Of a DNA stretch of 64,000 nt, positions 40,297-49,926 are shown in pieces (the stretch's first letter is position 1; each line of letters begins with the position of its first letter). The translations under genes were made by a program, and so were the position numbers. The notes beneath the pieces were generated by a model, which saw nothing but the letters and a program-made list of their open reading frames with translations, was not told where the DNA came from and made no database searches. The DNA comes from an uncultured Collinsella sp. (lineage in GTDB: Bacteria; Actinomycetota; Coriobacteriia; Coriobacteriales; Coriobacteriaceae), in the NCBI GenBank assembly GCA_900541125.1, contig UQIK01000002.1:62001-126000 (forward strand), in the 5' to 3' direction.

Positions 40297-41142
40297 TTAG
40301 ATGTAGAGGATAAACTTGTGCTCGGTCTTGTGAAAGACGGCGTAACCAATAGCAAGAGCAAGAATAGCCCAAACAACACACAGCCCAAAGGTAAGCGCAG
40401 AAGGCACGGTATTAAACAGGAAGATATCACGCATAAACTGGAGGTAGTTGTACATGGGATTCACAACCACAAGGACCTGGATCCAATGTGCCATTTGGCT
40501 AATGAAGTCGGTTGTCCAGAAAATCGGCGTCAGATACATCCAGGCCGTGATAACAACGGTCCACAGGTGCATAACATCGCGGAAAAAAACCGCCAGCGCA
40601 GACAGCATCATGCCCAAGCCCATGCAGAAACACATGAGCAGGAGCAAGCAAACCGGCAGCAGAATTAAATGCCAGGTGGGAAGCACGTGGAACCAAAGCA
40701 TAACCAAGGCGACGGCAACCAAAGAGAAGGCGAAGTTAACGAGCGAGAACAGCACCTTCTGCACCGGAAAGACCCAACGGTGCACCTTAACCTTCTTAAG
40801 CAAAGAGGAAGCCCAAATGATGGACATAAGCGCTTGGTTCGTCGACTCGGACATGACAGAGAACGTCACGTTACCGACGATCAAGTAAAGCGGATACATT
40901 TCGGGCGTAATAGAACCATTGCGACCTTGCGCGAAGATTGTCGAAAACACGATCGACATAACAATCATCATCAGCAGCGGGTTAAGCACGGACCATGCCA
41001 CACCCAGAACACTGCGACGATATTTAATCTTAAAATCTTTGGTGACAAGCTGCTTAAGAATGAACTTGTCCTTTTCAAAATCATTTTTAGCGTGAGAGGC
41101 CGGTTTAGCCACCGCTTTCTGACTCTCTACGTTGTCAGCCAC
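40297..41142 (-). CDS. ABC-2 type glycan export permease
   Basis: 281 residues from a GTG start after AAGGAG. Six membrane helices after a cytoplasmic N-terminus; the TKDFKIKYRRSVLGVAWSVLNPLLMM opening is the mark of Wzm/TagG/RfbD permeases. It forms the channel with the ATPase and would flip a finished lipid-linked polymer, here probably the galactofuranose- or rhamnose-containing one. Confidence 0.92.
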   Translation of the reverse strand: MADNVESQKAVAKPASHAKNDFEKDKFILKQLVTKDFKIKYRRSVLGVAWSVLNPLLMMIVMSIVFSTIFAQGRNGSITPEMYPLYLIVGNVTFSVMSESTNQALMSIIWASSLLKKVKVHRWVFPVQKVLFSLVNFAFSLVAVALVMLWFHVLPTWHLILLPVCLLLLMCFCMGLGMMLSALAVFFRDVMHLWTVVITAWMYLTPIFWTTDFISQMAHWIQVLVVVNPMYNYLQFMRDIFLFNTVPSALTFGLCVVWAILALAIGYAVFHKTEHKFILYI

Positions 41143-41303
41143 GGACCATCTCCTTGTCTCGTAAAACATAACAGTGGAAAGTATAGCCCTCCCACGTTGA
41201 CGATAACTCACCGCAACAAATCTGGAGAACTAACCCATATCTAATCAAAGGGGCAGACGATAGGTATACTTTCGACCCGTTGATTCATTAAAGGAGGTCC
41301 TAC

Positions 41304-42233
41304 ATGGACTATTCGAATACCGCCGTCATAATCCCCTGCTACAACGAAGCGCTGACGATTGGCAAAGTTGTCGACGATTTTCATCGAGAGTTACCCGGTG
41401 CAACCGTCTTTGTATATGACAACAACTCGTCTGATGGCACTTCGCAAATCGCCAAGCAGCACGGTGCCACGGTGCGCCACGAGCCCAGACAGGGCAAAGG
41501 CAACGTGTGCCGCCAAATGTTCCGTGATGTCGACGCCGAATGCTATCTAATGGTTGATGGAGACGACACTTACCCCGCCGAGGCGGCAAAGGCGCTTTGC
41601 GAGCCCATCCTTAACGGCGAAGCCGATATGACCGTTGGCGATCGCCTGTCAAACGGCACCTATGCCGAAGAGAACAAGAGGGCCTTCCACGGCTTTGGCA
41701 ACAATCTTGTTCGCGCCATGATCAAGTGGATTTACGGCTACAGCTTTGACGACGTGATGACCGGCTACCGAGCCATGAGCAGACCCTTCGTCAAGACCTT
41801 CCCCGTTTTGAGCGAGGGCTTCCAGATTGAGACCGAGCTCTCCATCCACGCTGTCGATCACCGCTGGCGAATTAAAGACGTGCCGGTGGAGTATCGCGAT
41901 CGGCCCGCAGGCTCCGAGTCCAAGCTCAACACCGTTAGCGACGGCATCAAGGTCATCGCAATGATTGGAACGCTCTTTAAAGACTATCGTCCGCTCAAGT
42001 TCTTTACCCTTATAGCGCTCATCTTCGCCATCATAGGCCTTGCCCTCGGAATTCCAATTGTTGTGGAGTACTTCCAAACCGGCTTAGTCCCCCGCTTCCC
42101 CACGGCCATACTTGCGGCCTCATTCATGTTCCTGTGTGGGTTGAGCCTAGCAACGGGACTAATCCTCGACTCAGTTGCAAAAGTCGAAAGAAAACAATGG
42201 GAGTTACAAGCCTATAAAACCTATTCAAAATAA
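41304..42233 (+). CDS. Family 2 glycosyltransferase, DPM1/polyprenyl-phosphate type
   Basis: 309 residues. Cytoplasmic GT-A domain (VIIPCYNEALTIGKVV, VYDNNSSDGT, LMVDGDDTYP metal-binding DxD, DDVMTGYRAMSR), then two membrane helices in the last ~100 residues (FFTLIALIFAIIGLALG; FPTAILAASFMFLCGLSL). Such enzymes load a sugar on undecaprenyl phosphate. It stands alone on the plus strand, divergent from the permease, with TATACT at -10 and AAAGGAGG before the ATG. Confidence 0.9.
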   Translation: MDYSNTAVIIPCYNEALTIGKVVDDFHRELPGATVFVYDNNSSDGTSQIAKQHGATVRHEPRQGKGNVCRQMFRDVDAECYLMVDGDDTYPAEAAKALCEPILNGEADMTVGDRLSNGTYAEENKRAFHGFGNNLVRAMIKWIYGYSFDDVMTGYRAMSRPFVKTFPVLSEGFQIETELSIHAVDHRWRIKDVPVEYRDRPAGSESKLNTVSDGIKVIAMIGTLFKDYRPLKFFTLIALIFAIIGLALGIPIVVEYFQTGLVPRFPTAILAASFMFLCGLSLATGLILDSVAKVERKQWELQAYKTYSK

Positions 42234-42266
42234 GAAGAGGTCCGGACTTAATCCGGACCTCTTCTT
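42232..42266. terminator. Bidirectional terminator
   Basis: A perfect 15-base stem (AAGAAGAGGTCCGGA at 42232-42246, TCCGGACCTCTTCTT at 42252-42266) between convergent genes, with A/T-rich flanks on both sides. Confidence 0.85.
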
Positions 42267-44106
42267 ATTTCAGACCTAAATACTGTTCCCAAAACTCTCG
42301 CGAAGTCATGTACGGCATGGCATCTTTCCATGCCCCCCTGACGCTCTTGCCCTCTTTACGATAGCGCGCCATCAGTTCGTGCTCTCGGCGGCGAATACTC
42401 TTGAACCGCGCCCGATCCATCGTGCGGACCGACCCCTTCTCGCGGGTCGGATCAAGAAATACCAGCGTCTTGCAACGCGTCGAATTGCCTTCAAGCGTAC
42501 AGCTGCCATTCTTAACTGCATAGCCGGGCTTTCCGCGCAACAGCGCATCGGGAAGATAGTGTTTGTCGTAAGGAATAGATCTCCAATACTTCATAAATTT
42601 CGAAGGATGGAATTCCAGATTAACATTAGCGAGCACTTGCTCCGTAACCCCAGCCTTGCGAAGAAGCTCTGGATCCATTTCGGAAACAGGAATCAGCTTT
42701 TCGTTTAACTTACCCTTACCAATCATCGTCGCGGCGCCATCAAGCTTCTGGAGATACTCAGGGCCGCGCAGATAGTCCTCAAAGCCATCAAGGATAAACT
42801 CAGCAGCCTGATAATCCATATCGCGCAAGTTCTGACGTACCCCTCGCTGAATACGAAGGACAAACATTTTCTCATCAGCACAATCATCGAGTGAAATCAT
42901 GGCAAAGAAGTTGCGGAAGTACTGGTAGCAGTCAACCGAAGCGCGGAAACGCCCCTCAAAGCTTGCATGCCACACGCAAATGCAATTCATGGTCATGTAG
43001 ACAGGCTTATTGCGCATACCAAACTCAACGTCGTCGCAGCGGATAAAGAAAGGCATGGGAAGGCCGTTCTTTTCGATAGCCTTCACCGGAATGCAGCTAT
43101 ACCACCAAGCCCCATAGGCCTGATCAACTTCAACGTTCGTGCGTTCATTTTCGAGGATGTCGGACAGCTTGCCAACATTCAAGTCCTCTTTTACGCGACG
43201 ATAGGCACCAGTGGTCGCCACATACGAGACATCCTCGAACTGACGAGTAGGGTCCTCCATTGAGAGCATGGCGCCGTTAATAAAGGCATCCTTATACTTG
43301 CCGTTAGCAAGAGAGAGGAGATTGAACGTGCGGATCAAACTCTCGGGCATAATAGAGACATCGTCATCCATCAAAATGATGTGAGTGTACTGATCAGGAG
43401 TTTCAGTAGCCGCCATCATTCCACGTGCGAATCCTCCCGAACCGCCCGTATTGGGATTCGGGAGCACGGTGACTAGCTCATCGGAAAGTGATGCAGAATC
43501 GAGCGTCTGTCCATTGTCGACGACAAACATGTGGAAGTGGTCGCGAATCGGACCGTCCTCTTTGGAGATGCCCGCTTTAACGAGTTCAATATTCGGAAGA
43601 ATGTACTGCTCATTCTTAAATGTAGTAGTAGAAAGAGCAAGATTGATCTGGTTAATTGAGTCCTCAGGAACATCAGTCAGATAAGAGGCGTTCAAGAGGT
43701 CTACGGAATAGCCCTCATCACTCTCAATCCTAAAACCGATCAAGTCGTAGCCGGTTGTATCGATATCAATATCGAGAACGCAAGGATCAATTTCATTGCC
43801 ATCAAAAGGATTCGATTTAAGCTCGACAGGATTCAGCTCGCTAGATCTCACTCCATGAACGACAACCCGGCCCCTGCCAAATAAAGCCATATGCAAGACG
43901 ACGCCGCCAACAGACGCATACTGATGCCATTTGCCAGCAGATAGGCCATTCACATACGTCAGAAAGTCAACGTGTCCATTGACATGAAGTGAATGTATAT
44001 CGTCATCATACGAAGCACCACCGGAGAGCACGCGATAGTAGAGTTCGGGAAAATCCTTTGCATGCTTTTCAACTTTAAGTACAACATTCGCAAGTTTAAA
44101 CTGCAT
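42265..44106 (-). CDS. GlfT2-like galactofuranosyltransferase, copy 1
   Basis: 613 residues from MQFKLANVV, the start shared with copy 2. Layout as in mycobacterial GlfT2 (~637): N-terminal beta-barrel, GT-A core with HIILMDDDVSIMPES (the metal site DDD at ~247-249), AYGAWWYSCIP (substrate Trp pair), FFIRCDDVEFGMR (catalytic Asp region), VWHASF (His), and helical C-terminal domain. Adds galactofuranose from UDP-Galf; glf is 3 kb away. AT-rich codon use unlike glf. Confidence 0.9.
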   Translation of the reverse strand: MQFKLANVVLKVEKHAKDFPELYYRVLSGGASYDDDIHSLHVNGHVDFLTYVNGLSAGKWHQYASVGGVVLHMALFGRGRVVVHGVRSSELNPVELKSNPFDGNEIDPCVLDIDIDTTGYDLIGFRIESDEGYSVDLLNASYLTDVPEDSINQINLALSTTTFKNEQYILPNIELVKAGISKEDGPIRDHFHMFVVDNGQTLDSASLSDELVTVLPNPNTGGSGGFARGMMAATETPDQYTHIILMDDDVSIMPESLIRTFNLLSLANGKYKDAFINGAMLSMEDPTRQFEDVSYVATTGAYRRVKEDLNVGKLSDILENERTNVEVDQAYGAWWYSCIPVKAIEKNGLPMPFFIRCDDVEFGMRNKPVYMTMNCICVWHASFEGRFRASVDCYQYFRNFFAMISLDDCADEKMFVLRIQRGVRQNLRDMDYQAAEFILDGFEDYLRGPEYLQKLDGAATMIGKGKLNEKLIPVSEMDPELLRKAGVTEQVLANVNLEFHPSKFMKYWRSIPYDKHYLPDALLRGKPGYAVKNGSCTLEGNSTRCKTLVFLDPTREKGSVRTMDRARFKSIRRREHELMARYRKEGKSVRGAWKDAMPYMTSREFWEQYLGLK

Positions 44107-44138
44107 TTTAAATACCTTAATCAAAGCCGTTGTAACTA

Positions 44139-45325
44139 CTAATTACATTCGTCGACAAACTTTGCCATCGCGGAGCGAACATCGGGATCAGACAAAACAT
44201 CCTTTGCAAAATGATCATGCCCACAGATGTCCATTGGCATGTAAGGCCATCCAGGATAGCAATCATCAGCGACCTTTTCCGCTTTCGCGGGAACCAAAAA
44301 AGAGAAGCTGTCAAACGGATGCTTTCTTACGGGAAGGATATCGTTGCGGTCCCAAATTATTTTACGTTTAGGGGCATCAAAACGTTATCAATCGCGTATG
44401 CAAAATCACCACGAGACTCATCGGTTAACAAACCTAGATCATGAGCCTTTTCGTTAAACGAATCGAATACGCTCTGGACAAGATCAATCTCCGCAGAAGA
44501 AACAACTGTTCTCTGAGCTTCCAAGTCAACATCTCCGCACTGCACGCTAAGACCACTGTGTGGATGAACCATCCAAGGATTATCTTTCCAAAAACTAAAC
44601 TCACGTTCATTTTTGTCAAAGAAATCCATAAGCTCAATTCTGAGTTGCCTAAGTTGATCGTTCGCGCGCTTGGAATTCTCGGCCGCCCGGTCGTAAATCG
44701 AAATGTCCACAAAACAAGGTATAAGCGAATTAGTTGAACAAAAGCGAACTTGACGACACTTTACAAACCAGTCATATACGAGGGTGATTTGATATTCAGG
44801 GTCGTCTATTAAAGCGGCAGTGAGCTTATCCACATCGGACCTAAGCATGCAGATATCAATATCGTCGTCCCAAGGAATAAAACCCGATCGAGACAAGGTG
44901 CCAACAAGAGAACCATAAGAAAGCCAGTATTGAATATTATTGGCAACACAAATCGCGTCTAGCTTACTCATCAAGGCCGCGTTTGCCTGCTGCATCAATC
45001 GAATATCACCCTCGGCGTCGGGTAATGCATCAAAGATTTTGCAACGGAGCTCAAAAGGGGTGAGATCGGGGTACGCACGTCGCGCTAACAATTCAAAGCG
45101 AAGCCTCATTTGTTCTGACAGACTTTGTTGGCGTTGCTTGAGCAATTCAATTTCTGGAAATAGCCGAGTATCGAATTTGTAATTGATATTCATATTGATA
45201 CCGTTATCGGCCTGCTCAATACGGGCGAAAACCTCGTCAAAACGACGGTCCATATCCTCATGCATAGCATGCAACGATCGGGATGAGCCAGGGAGGATCT
45301 TTTTAATAGTAGAAAGCAAGGACAT
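44139..45325 (-). pseudogene. licD: LicD-family protein, single-base frameshift
   Basis: LicD family (phosphocholine or other phosphotransfer to glycans). The first frame (322 residues) has LDAICVANNIQYWLSYGSLVGTLSRSGFIPWDDDIDICM, the family core, and stops at 44357. The next frame continues with IIWDRNDILPVRKHPFDSF and more family-like sequence to 44139. Adding one T in the A/T run at 44379-44382 joins the frames into 395 residues reading ...NVFDAPKRKIIWDRND. So the gene is either truly broken, phase-variable or carries a base-calling error. Confidence 0.85.
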
Positions 45326-45379
45326 GGCTTAACCTTCGCAACGACAAACAATGAACGAAGCACAATTACTCATATGATA

Positions 45380-45416
45380 CAAAAGAATGAGTGGGTCCCA
45401 CCTTGAAACCCACTCA
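45380..45416 (-). terminator. Terminator after GlfT2-like copy 2
   Basis: TGAGTGGGT at 45388-45396 pairs with ACCCACTCA at 45408-45416; minus-sense run TTCTTTTG follows. Confidence 0.75.
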
Positions 45417-45424
45417 CATGAAGA

Positions 45425-47305
45425 CTACTCCGACGCCTCTTTCAAATACTGTTTCCAGAAATCGATCGAAGTAAAGACATCTCTATACGAAGCGTATTCG
45501 GTATAAATCTTATCTTTGTTACGCTTGAATTCCTTCTCGGCTTTACGAAAACGACTCCAAACCTCTTTGAATCGCTTCTTATCCATATGTCTAATGGCAC
45601 CCTTTTTATTAGGCATATCTACCACAATAAGCGTGTCAACATCCCTGATTTTACCTGCGGGATAAACCCATCCCGCAGCATCAATAACAGCAACCCTACC
45701 GTTACGTTTAGCGGAGTCGTTAACAAAACGGTGGCCATTAATGGTCAGATAATCCTTAAATGCCTGCAGCCTAGACCTGTCGCCCCCAAGGCTCAAATTG
45801 CCAAAAGTCAGTTGCGTCAAGTCGACACCCAATTCTTGTGCCTGAGGGATGAGCTGCTCGATGGGAATCAATTGTTCCCTTTCACGATTTGCCGCCATAA
45901 AACGGGATTCAGCAACAGGATGAGAAATCCACTCCGGACCTCTCAAAAAATCTTCAAGACCTTTTACGGCAAGAGCAGCTTCATCGTAATTAAATTTCTT
46001 CAAGTCGAGCTCAACTTCACGACGAATCTCATAAAGAAAATCAGAGAGAGGCGCAGCGCCAGTTGTCGCCTGACTGATTAGCGTATTTCGGCTTACCTGA
46101 TAACGCTCCACGGCAGCACTATACTTAAACTTAAAGGAATTATGCCAAACGCAAATACCATTCATGGACATGAACTTGGGTTTGCAACGAAGCGCATACT
46201 CAGCATCATCAGAACGAACAAATAAGGGCAAGGGCAACCCCTCACGTTCAATCGTTGCGGTAGGTATAACGCAATACCACCAGCCAGCATACTGTTGGGC
46301 AGTGTCCTCATAAAGGCCAGTTGGGGCCTTATATATCTCGGTCTCAACGACATCATGAAGTGAGGTCATATAGCCTGCAGGCTTAAGGGGAGAAAAAGTT
46401 CCCTTAGCAGTAAAGAACCCTAAATCCTCGGTACGCAAATTGGGCTCTTCCAAGCTCATCATGGCACCCGATAAAAAGGCCTCAGCATATTCTTCTTTGA
46501 GAAGAGAGAGCAGGTTGAAAGTGCGGATAAAACTCTCGGGAAGAACCTCGACATCATCGTCCATCAGGAGAACATGAGTCGCTTTAGGATTCTGCTCAAG
46601 TGACTCAATCATCCCCCGAGCAAAACCACCAGACCCGCCGACATTAGGATTTGGATGAACAGTAACACGCGATGAATCCAGGTTTGCACTATTCAGCGAA
46701 CGGCCATTATCAATAATGTGTACGTGGAAATGATCAGCAATCTCTTCATCAGAATCAATAATGTTCTTTTGTAAAAGAGATACGTTACGGACAATATAGT
46801 CTTCTTTTTTAAACGTAGTAGTTGCAAGCGCTAGCTCAACTGGATGAATATCCAGTTCTTCACAATCGCAATAATAATACGCATTCCGAATATTAACAGG
46901 GCCTTCAGTACTGATATTAAAAGCGTGCAGAATCTCTCCCTCACAAAGGGAGAGTTCGATTTCAGCCGTACTCCATTCATCGGATCGTTGCAAACTAACC
47001 GCAGAGCCATCAATTGTAGAAGGAATCCAAGAATAATTATTTGCATACGTCTGCTGAAGCGTTAAGGCGGAGCCGCAATACTCGATATGAAGATAAAACG
47101 CCTTTGCAGTAGTGTATTTTCGCCACTTATAAATGGATAGCGCATTAAAATATGTTGTGAAATCAACATTGGTCGATTTCATGATTTCAATAGCGTCATT
47201 CGAAGTTGGAATAACAAGACCCTCCGTTGCCCTATAGCAAAGCAATGGATACTGCAACATCGCATCAGATCCGTTAAAAATCAAATTTGCAAGTTTAAAA
47301 TGCAT
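45425..47305 (-). CDS. GlfT2-like galactofuranosyltransferase, copy 2
   Basis: 626 residues from MHFKLANLIF. Same layout as copy 1: THVLLMDDDVEVLPES, QYAGWWYCVIPT, LFVRSDDAEYALR, VWHNSFKFKY. Sequence identity between the copies is moderate, so they are old paralogues and may make different linkages. Its start overlaps no neighbour. AT-rich. Confidence 0.9.
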   Translation of the reverse strand: MHFKLANLIFNGSDAMLQYPLLCYRATEGLVIPTSNDAIEIMKSTNVDFTTYFNALSIYKWRKYTTAKAFYLHIEYCGSALTLQQTYANNYSWIPSTIDGSAVSLQRSDEWSTAEIELSLCEGEILHAFNISTEGPVNIRNAYYYCDCEELDIHPVELALATTTFKKEDYIVRNVSLLQKNIIDSDEEIADHFHVHIIDNGRSLNSANLDSSRVTVHPNPNVGGSGGFARGMIESLEQNPKATHVLLMDDDVEVLPESFIRTFNLLSLLKEEYAEAFLSGAMMSLEEPNLRTEDLGFFTAKGTFSPLKPAGYMTSLHDVVETEIYKAPTGLYEDTAQQYAGWWYCVIPTATIEREGLPLPLFVRSDDAEYALRCKPKFMSMNGICVWHNSFKFKYSAAVERYQVSRNTLISQATTGAAPLSDFLYEIRREVELDLKKFNYDEAALAVKGLEDFLRGPEWISHPVAESRFMAANREREQLIPIEQLIPQAQELGVDLTQLTFGNLSLGGDRSRLQAFKDYLTINGHRFVNDSAKRNGRVAVIDAAGWVYPAGKIRDVDTLIVVDMPNKKGAIRHMDKKRFKEVWSRFRKAEKEFKRNKDKIYTEYASYRDVFTSIDFWKQYLKEASE

Positions 47306-47367
47306 TGAAAACCATCCAAAAAATTCCTGGTGCAACTTGGCAAAATGGCATAAATGCCCATGGCATT

Positions 47368-47402
47368 GTTTGCATTCTCACTGATTTTAAGAATGCAAAC
47401 AA
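47368..47402 (-). terminator. Hairpin after the rml genes
   Basis: GTTTGCATTC at 47369-47378 pairs with GAATGCAAAC at 47391-47400; in the minus sense it is followed by a second smaller hairpin and TTTTGCC. Probable terminator for the rml operon. Confidence 0.6.
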
Positions 47403-47416
47403 TGTACTAAAGGCAT

Positions 47417-48865
47417 CTAATCAAAATGAAGTTTTAGCTCTTCCTCCCAGTCGGGCATATGGAAGCCGACCGACTCGAGCCTGGAAAGGTCGAGCGCGGA
47501 GTGGACCGGGCGCGGCGCGATGGGGCCCGCGGCGTTCGCGTAGTAGTCGGCGGTCGAAACCGGCACGACCCTGTCGCCGTTGCCGTTGGCGGCCTCGAAG
47601 ACGGCGCGGGCGATGTCCGCCCAGCTCTTCACGGCGCCGGAGCCGGTGCAGTCGTAGGTGCCGTAGGGGGCGTGCGTCCCCAGCACGTGGAAGATGGCCT
47701 CGGCCATGTCGCGCGTGAAGGTCAGGCGGCCCAGCTGGTCGTCCACGACCGTCACCTGCTCGAGCCCGTCCTCGGGGTCGGCTACGCGGTCAGAGAGCGC
47801 CTTCATGGTCTTCACGAAGTTGTGGCCCTCGCCGATGACCCAGCTGGAGCGCATGATGTAGTGGCGCGGGCACCCGGCCACGGCGATGTCGCCCGCGGCC
47901 TTGGTCTGGCCGTAGACGGACAGCGGGCTGAGGGGCTCCTCCTCGGTGTGCACCTCCGCGGCGCCGTCGAAGACGTAGTCGCTGGACACGTGGACGAGCG
48001 TGATGCCGTGCTCGGAGCAGGTGCGGGCGAGAAGCGCCGGCCCGGTCGCGTTGGCCTTCCAGGCGGTGGCGCGGCCCTCGGGGGTCTCGGCCCTGTCCAC
48101 GGCCGTGTAGGCGCCGCAGTTGATCACGGTGCCGTAGAGCGACCAGTCGTACTGCGAATAGGCCTCCGGGTCGGACATGTCGAAGGTGTCGATGTCGCAG
48201 AAGTCGAAGTCCTTCGCCACGCCGCGCTCCTCGGCGAGCGCGCGCACCGCGCGGCCCAGCTGGCCGTTGCAGCCGGTGACGAGGGTGCGCTTCGGCGCCA
48301 TGGGGACGACGTCCTTCAGCATCGGGTGGTTCAGGTCCGCCTCGGAGACGGTCGCCTCCGAAAGCGGGATCGGCCACTGGATGGCGAGCTCGGGGTCGGC
48401 GAGGTTCACGAAGGTGTAGGTCTTCTTGAGCTCGAGGGACCAGTGGGCGTCCACCAGGTAGGTGTAGGCGGTGCCGTCCTCGAGCGCCTGGAAGGAGTTG
48501 CCCACGCCGCGCGGGACGTAGATGGCCCTGGACGGGTCGAGCGTGCAGGTGAACACCTTCCCGTAGGTGGCGCTACCCTCGCGCAGGTCCACCCATGCGC
48601 CGAAGACCGAGCCGCGGGCCACGGAGATGAACTTGTCCCAGGGCTCGGCGTGGATGCCGCGGGTGACGCCGCGGCTGTCGTTGTAGGAGATGTTGTTCTG
48701 GACGACCCTGAGGTCGGGGATGCCCAGGGCGCACATCTTGGCGCGCTGCCAGTTCTCCTTGAACCAGCCGCGCGAGTCGCCGTGGACGGCGAGGTCGACG
48801 ACCTTGAGGCCCCCGATGCCGGTCTCGGCGACGGTCAGGTCCTTCTCGAATGCGATGTCTGCCAT
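47417..48865 (-). CDS. rmlCD: RmlC-RmlD fusion (dTDP-4-dehydrorhamnose epimerase-reductase)
   Basis: 482 residues. Residues 1-~188: RmlC cupin (RGWFKENWQRAKM, VTRGIHAEPWDKF with catalytic His72, SRAIYVPRGVGNSFQ). Residues ~192-482: RmlD Rossmann reductase (TLVTGCNGQLGRAV at 194-207, INCGAYTAVDRAE, HVSSDYVFDG, SVYGQTKAAGD with the Y-x-x-x-K pair). Makes the last two steps to dTDP-L-rhamnose. Start chosen at 48865 after GGAGGGG. Confidence 0.95.
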   Translation of the reverse strand: MADIAFEKDLTVAETGIGGLKVVDLAVHGDSRGWFKENWQRAKMCALGIPDLRVVQNNISYNDSRGVTRGIHAEPWDKFISVARGSVFGAWVDLREGSATYGKVFTCTLDPSRAIYVPRGVGNSFQALEDGTAYTYLVDAHWSLELKKTYTFVNLADPELAIQWPIPLSEATVSEADLNHPMLKDVVPMAPKRTLVTGCNGQLGRAVRALAEERGVAKDFDFCDIDTFDMSDPEAYSQYDWSLYGTVINCGAYTAVDRAETPEGRATAWKANATGPALLARTCSEHGITLVHVSSDYVFDGAAEVHTEEEPLSPLSVYGQTKAAGDIAVAGCPRHYIMRSSWVIGEGHNFVKTMKALSDRVADPEDGLEQVTVVDDQLGRLTFTRDMAEAIFHVLGTHAPYGTYDCTGSGAVKSWADIARAVFEAANGNGDRVVPVSTADYYANAAGPIAPRPVHSALDLSRLESVGFHMPDWEEELKLHFD

Positions 48866-48879
48866 AGGTCTATCCCCTC

Positions 48880-49902
48880 CTACTGGCCCTGCGCGCGGTA
48901 GCGGGCCTCGGTGGCCTCCTTGGCCGGGCGCCACCAGGCCTCGTTCTCCACGTACCAGTCGATGGTGGCCCTGAGGCCCTCGGCGAAGTCGGTGTGGGCC
49001 GGCCTCCAGCCCAGCTCGCGCTGGAGCTTGGTGGAGTCGATGGCGTAGCGGCGGTCGTGGCCGGGGCGGTCGGCGACCCAGTCGAAGTCCTCGGGGTCGC
49101 GTCCCATCGCCTCGAGGATCATGCGCAGCACGGTGATGTTGTTCCTCTCGCCATTAGCGCCGATGAGGTAGGTCTCCCCCGTGCGGCCCTTGGTGAGGAT
49201 GTCCCAGACGGCCGAGGAGTGGTCCTCGGTGTGGATCCAGTCGCGGACGTTCTCGCCCTTCCCGTAGAGCTTGGGGCGGACGCCGTCGATGATGTTCGTG
49301 ATCTGCCTGGGGATGAACTTCTCCACGTGCTGGTAGGGGCCGTAGTTGTTGGAGCAGTTGGAGATCGTGGTTCGCAGGCCGTAGGTGCGGGTCCAGGCGC
49401 GCACGAGCATGTCGGAGCTCGCCTTGGTCGAGCTGTACGGGCTACTCGGGCGGTACGGCGTCTCCTCGGTGAACTTCGCCGGGTCGTCGAGCGCCAGGTC
49501 GCCGTAGACCTCGTCGGTGGAGACGTGGTGGTAGCGGACGCCGTGCTTGCGGACGGCCTCCAGCAGGCGGAAGGTGCCCTCGACGTTCGTGCGCAGGAAC
49601 GGCTCCGGGTCGGCGATGGAGTTGTCGTTGTGGCTCTCGGCCGCGTAGTGCACGATCGCGTCGTGGCCCGGCACCAGCCTATCGAGCAGCCCCGCGTCGC
49701 AGATGTCGCCGACGACGAGCTCCACGCGGTCGGAGGGCAGCCCGGCGATGTTCTCGGGGTTGCCGGCGTAGGTCAGCTTGTCCAGGACGGTCACGTGCAC
49801 GCCGGGGTGGTTGTTGACCACGTAGTGCACGAAGTTGCTGCCGATGAAGCCGCAGCCGCCCGTGACGATGATGTTCCTGGGCTCGAAGAGCTCTTCAGAC
49901 AT
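48880..49902 (-). CDS. rmlB: dTDP-glucose 4,6-dehydratase
   Basis: 340 residues; start MSEELFEPRN after GGGAG. NAD-binding IVTGGCGFIGSNFVHY, HYAAESHNDNSI, HHVSTDEVYGDL (catalytic Thr-Asp-Glu), PYSSTKASSDMLVRAW (YxxxK variant: YSSTK), NCSNNYGPYQHVEKFIP. Second rhamnose step. The spacing to rmlA and rmlCD shows a three-gene operon. Confidence 0.96.
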   Translation of the reverse strand: MSEELFEPRNIIVTGGCGFIGSNFVHYVVNNHPGVHVTVLDKLTYAGNPENIAGLPSDRVELVVGDICDAGLLDRLVPGHDAIVHYAAESHNDNSIADPEPFLRTNVEGTFRLLEAVRKHGVRYHHVSTDEVYGDLALDDPAKFTEETPYRPSSPYSSTKASSDMLVRAWTRTYGLRTTISNCSNNYGPYQHVEKFIPRQITNIIDGVRPKLYGKGENVRDWIHTEDHSSAVWDILTKGRTGETYLIGANGERNNITVLRMILEAMGRDPEDFDWVADRPGHDRRYAIDSTKLQRELGWRPAHTDFAEGLRATIDWYVENEAWWRPAKEATEARYRAQGQ

Positions 49903-49926
49903 ATTTGTATCTCCCATTGGATCGGA

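Noticed and set aside
44117..44314. Separate 65-codon ORF downstream of licD
   Set aside because: Wrong frame; the continuous family-like sequence is in another frame and is better explained as the displaced end of licD.
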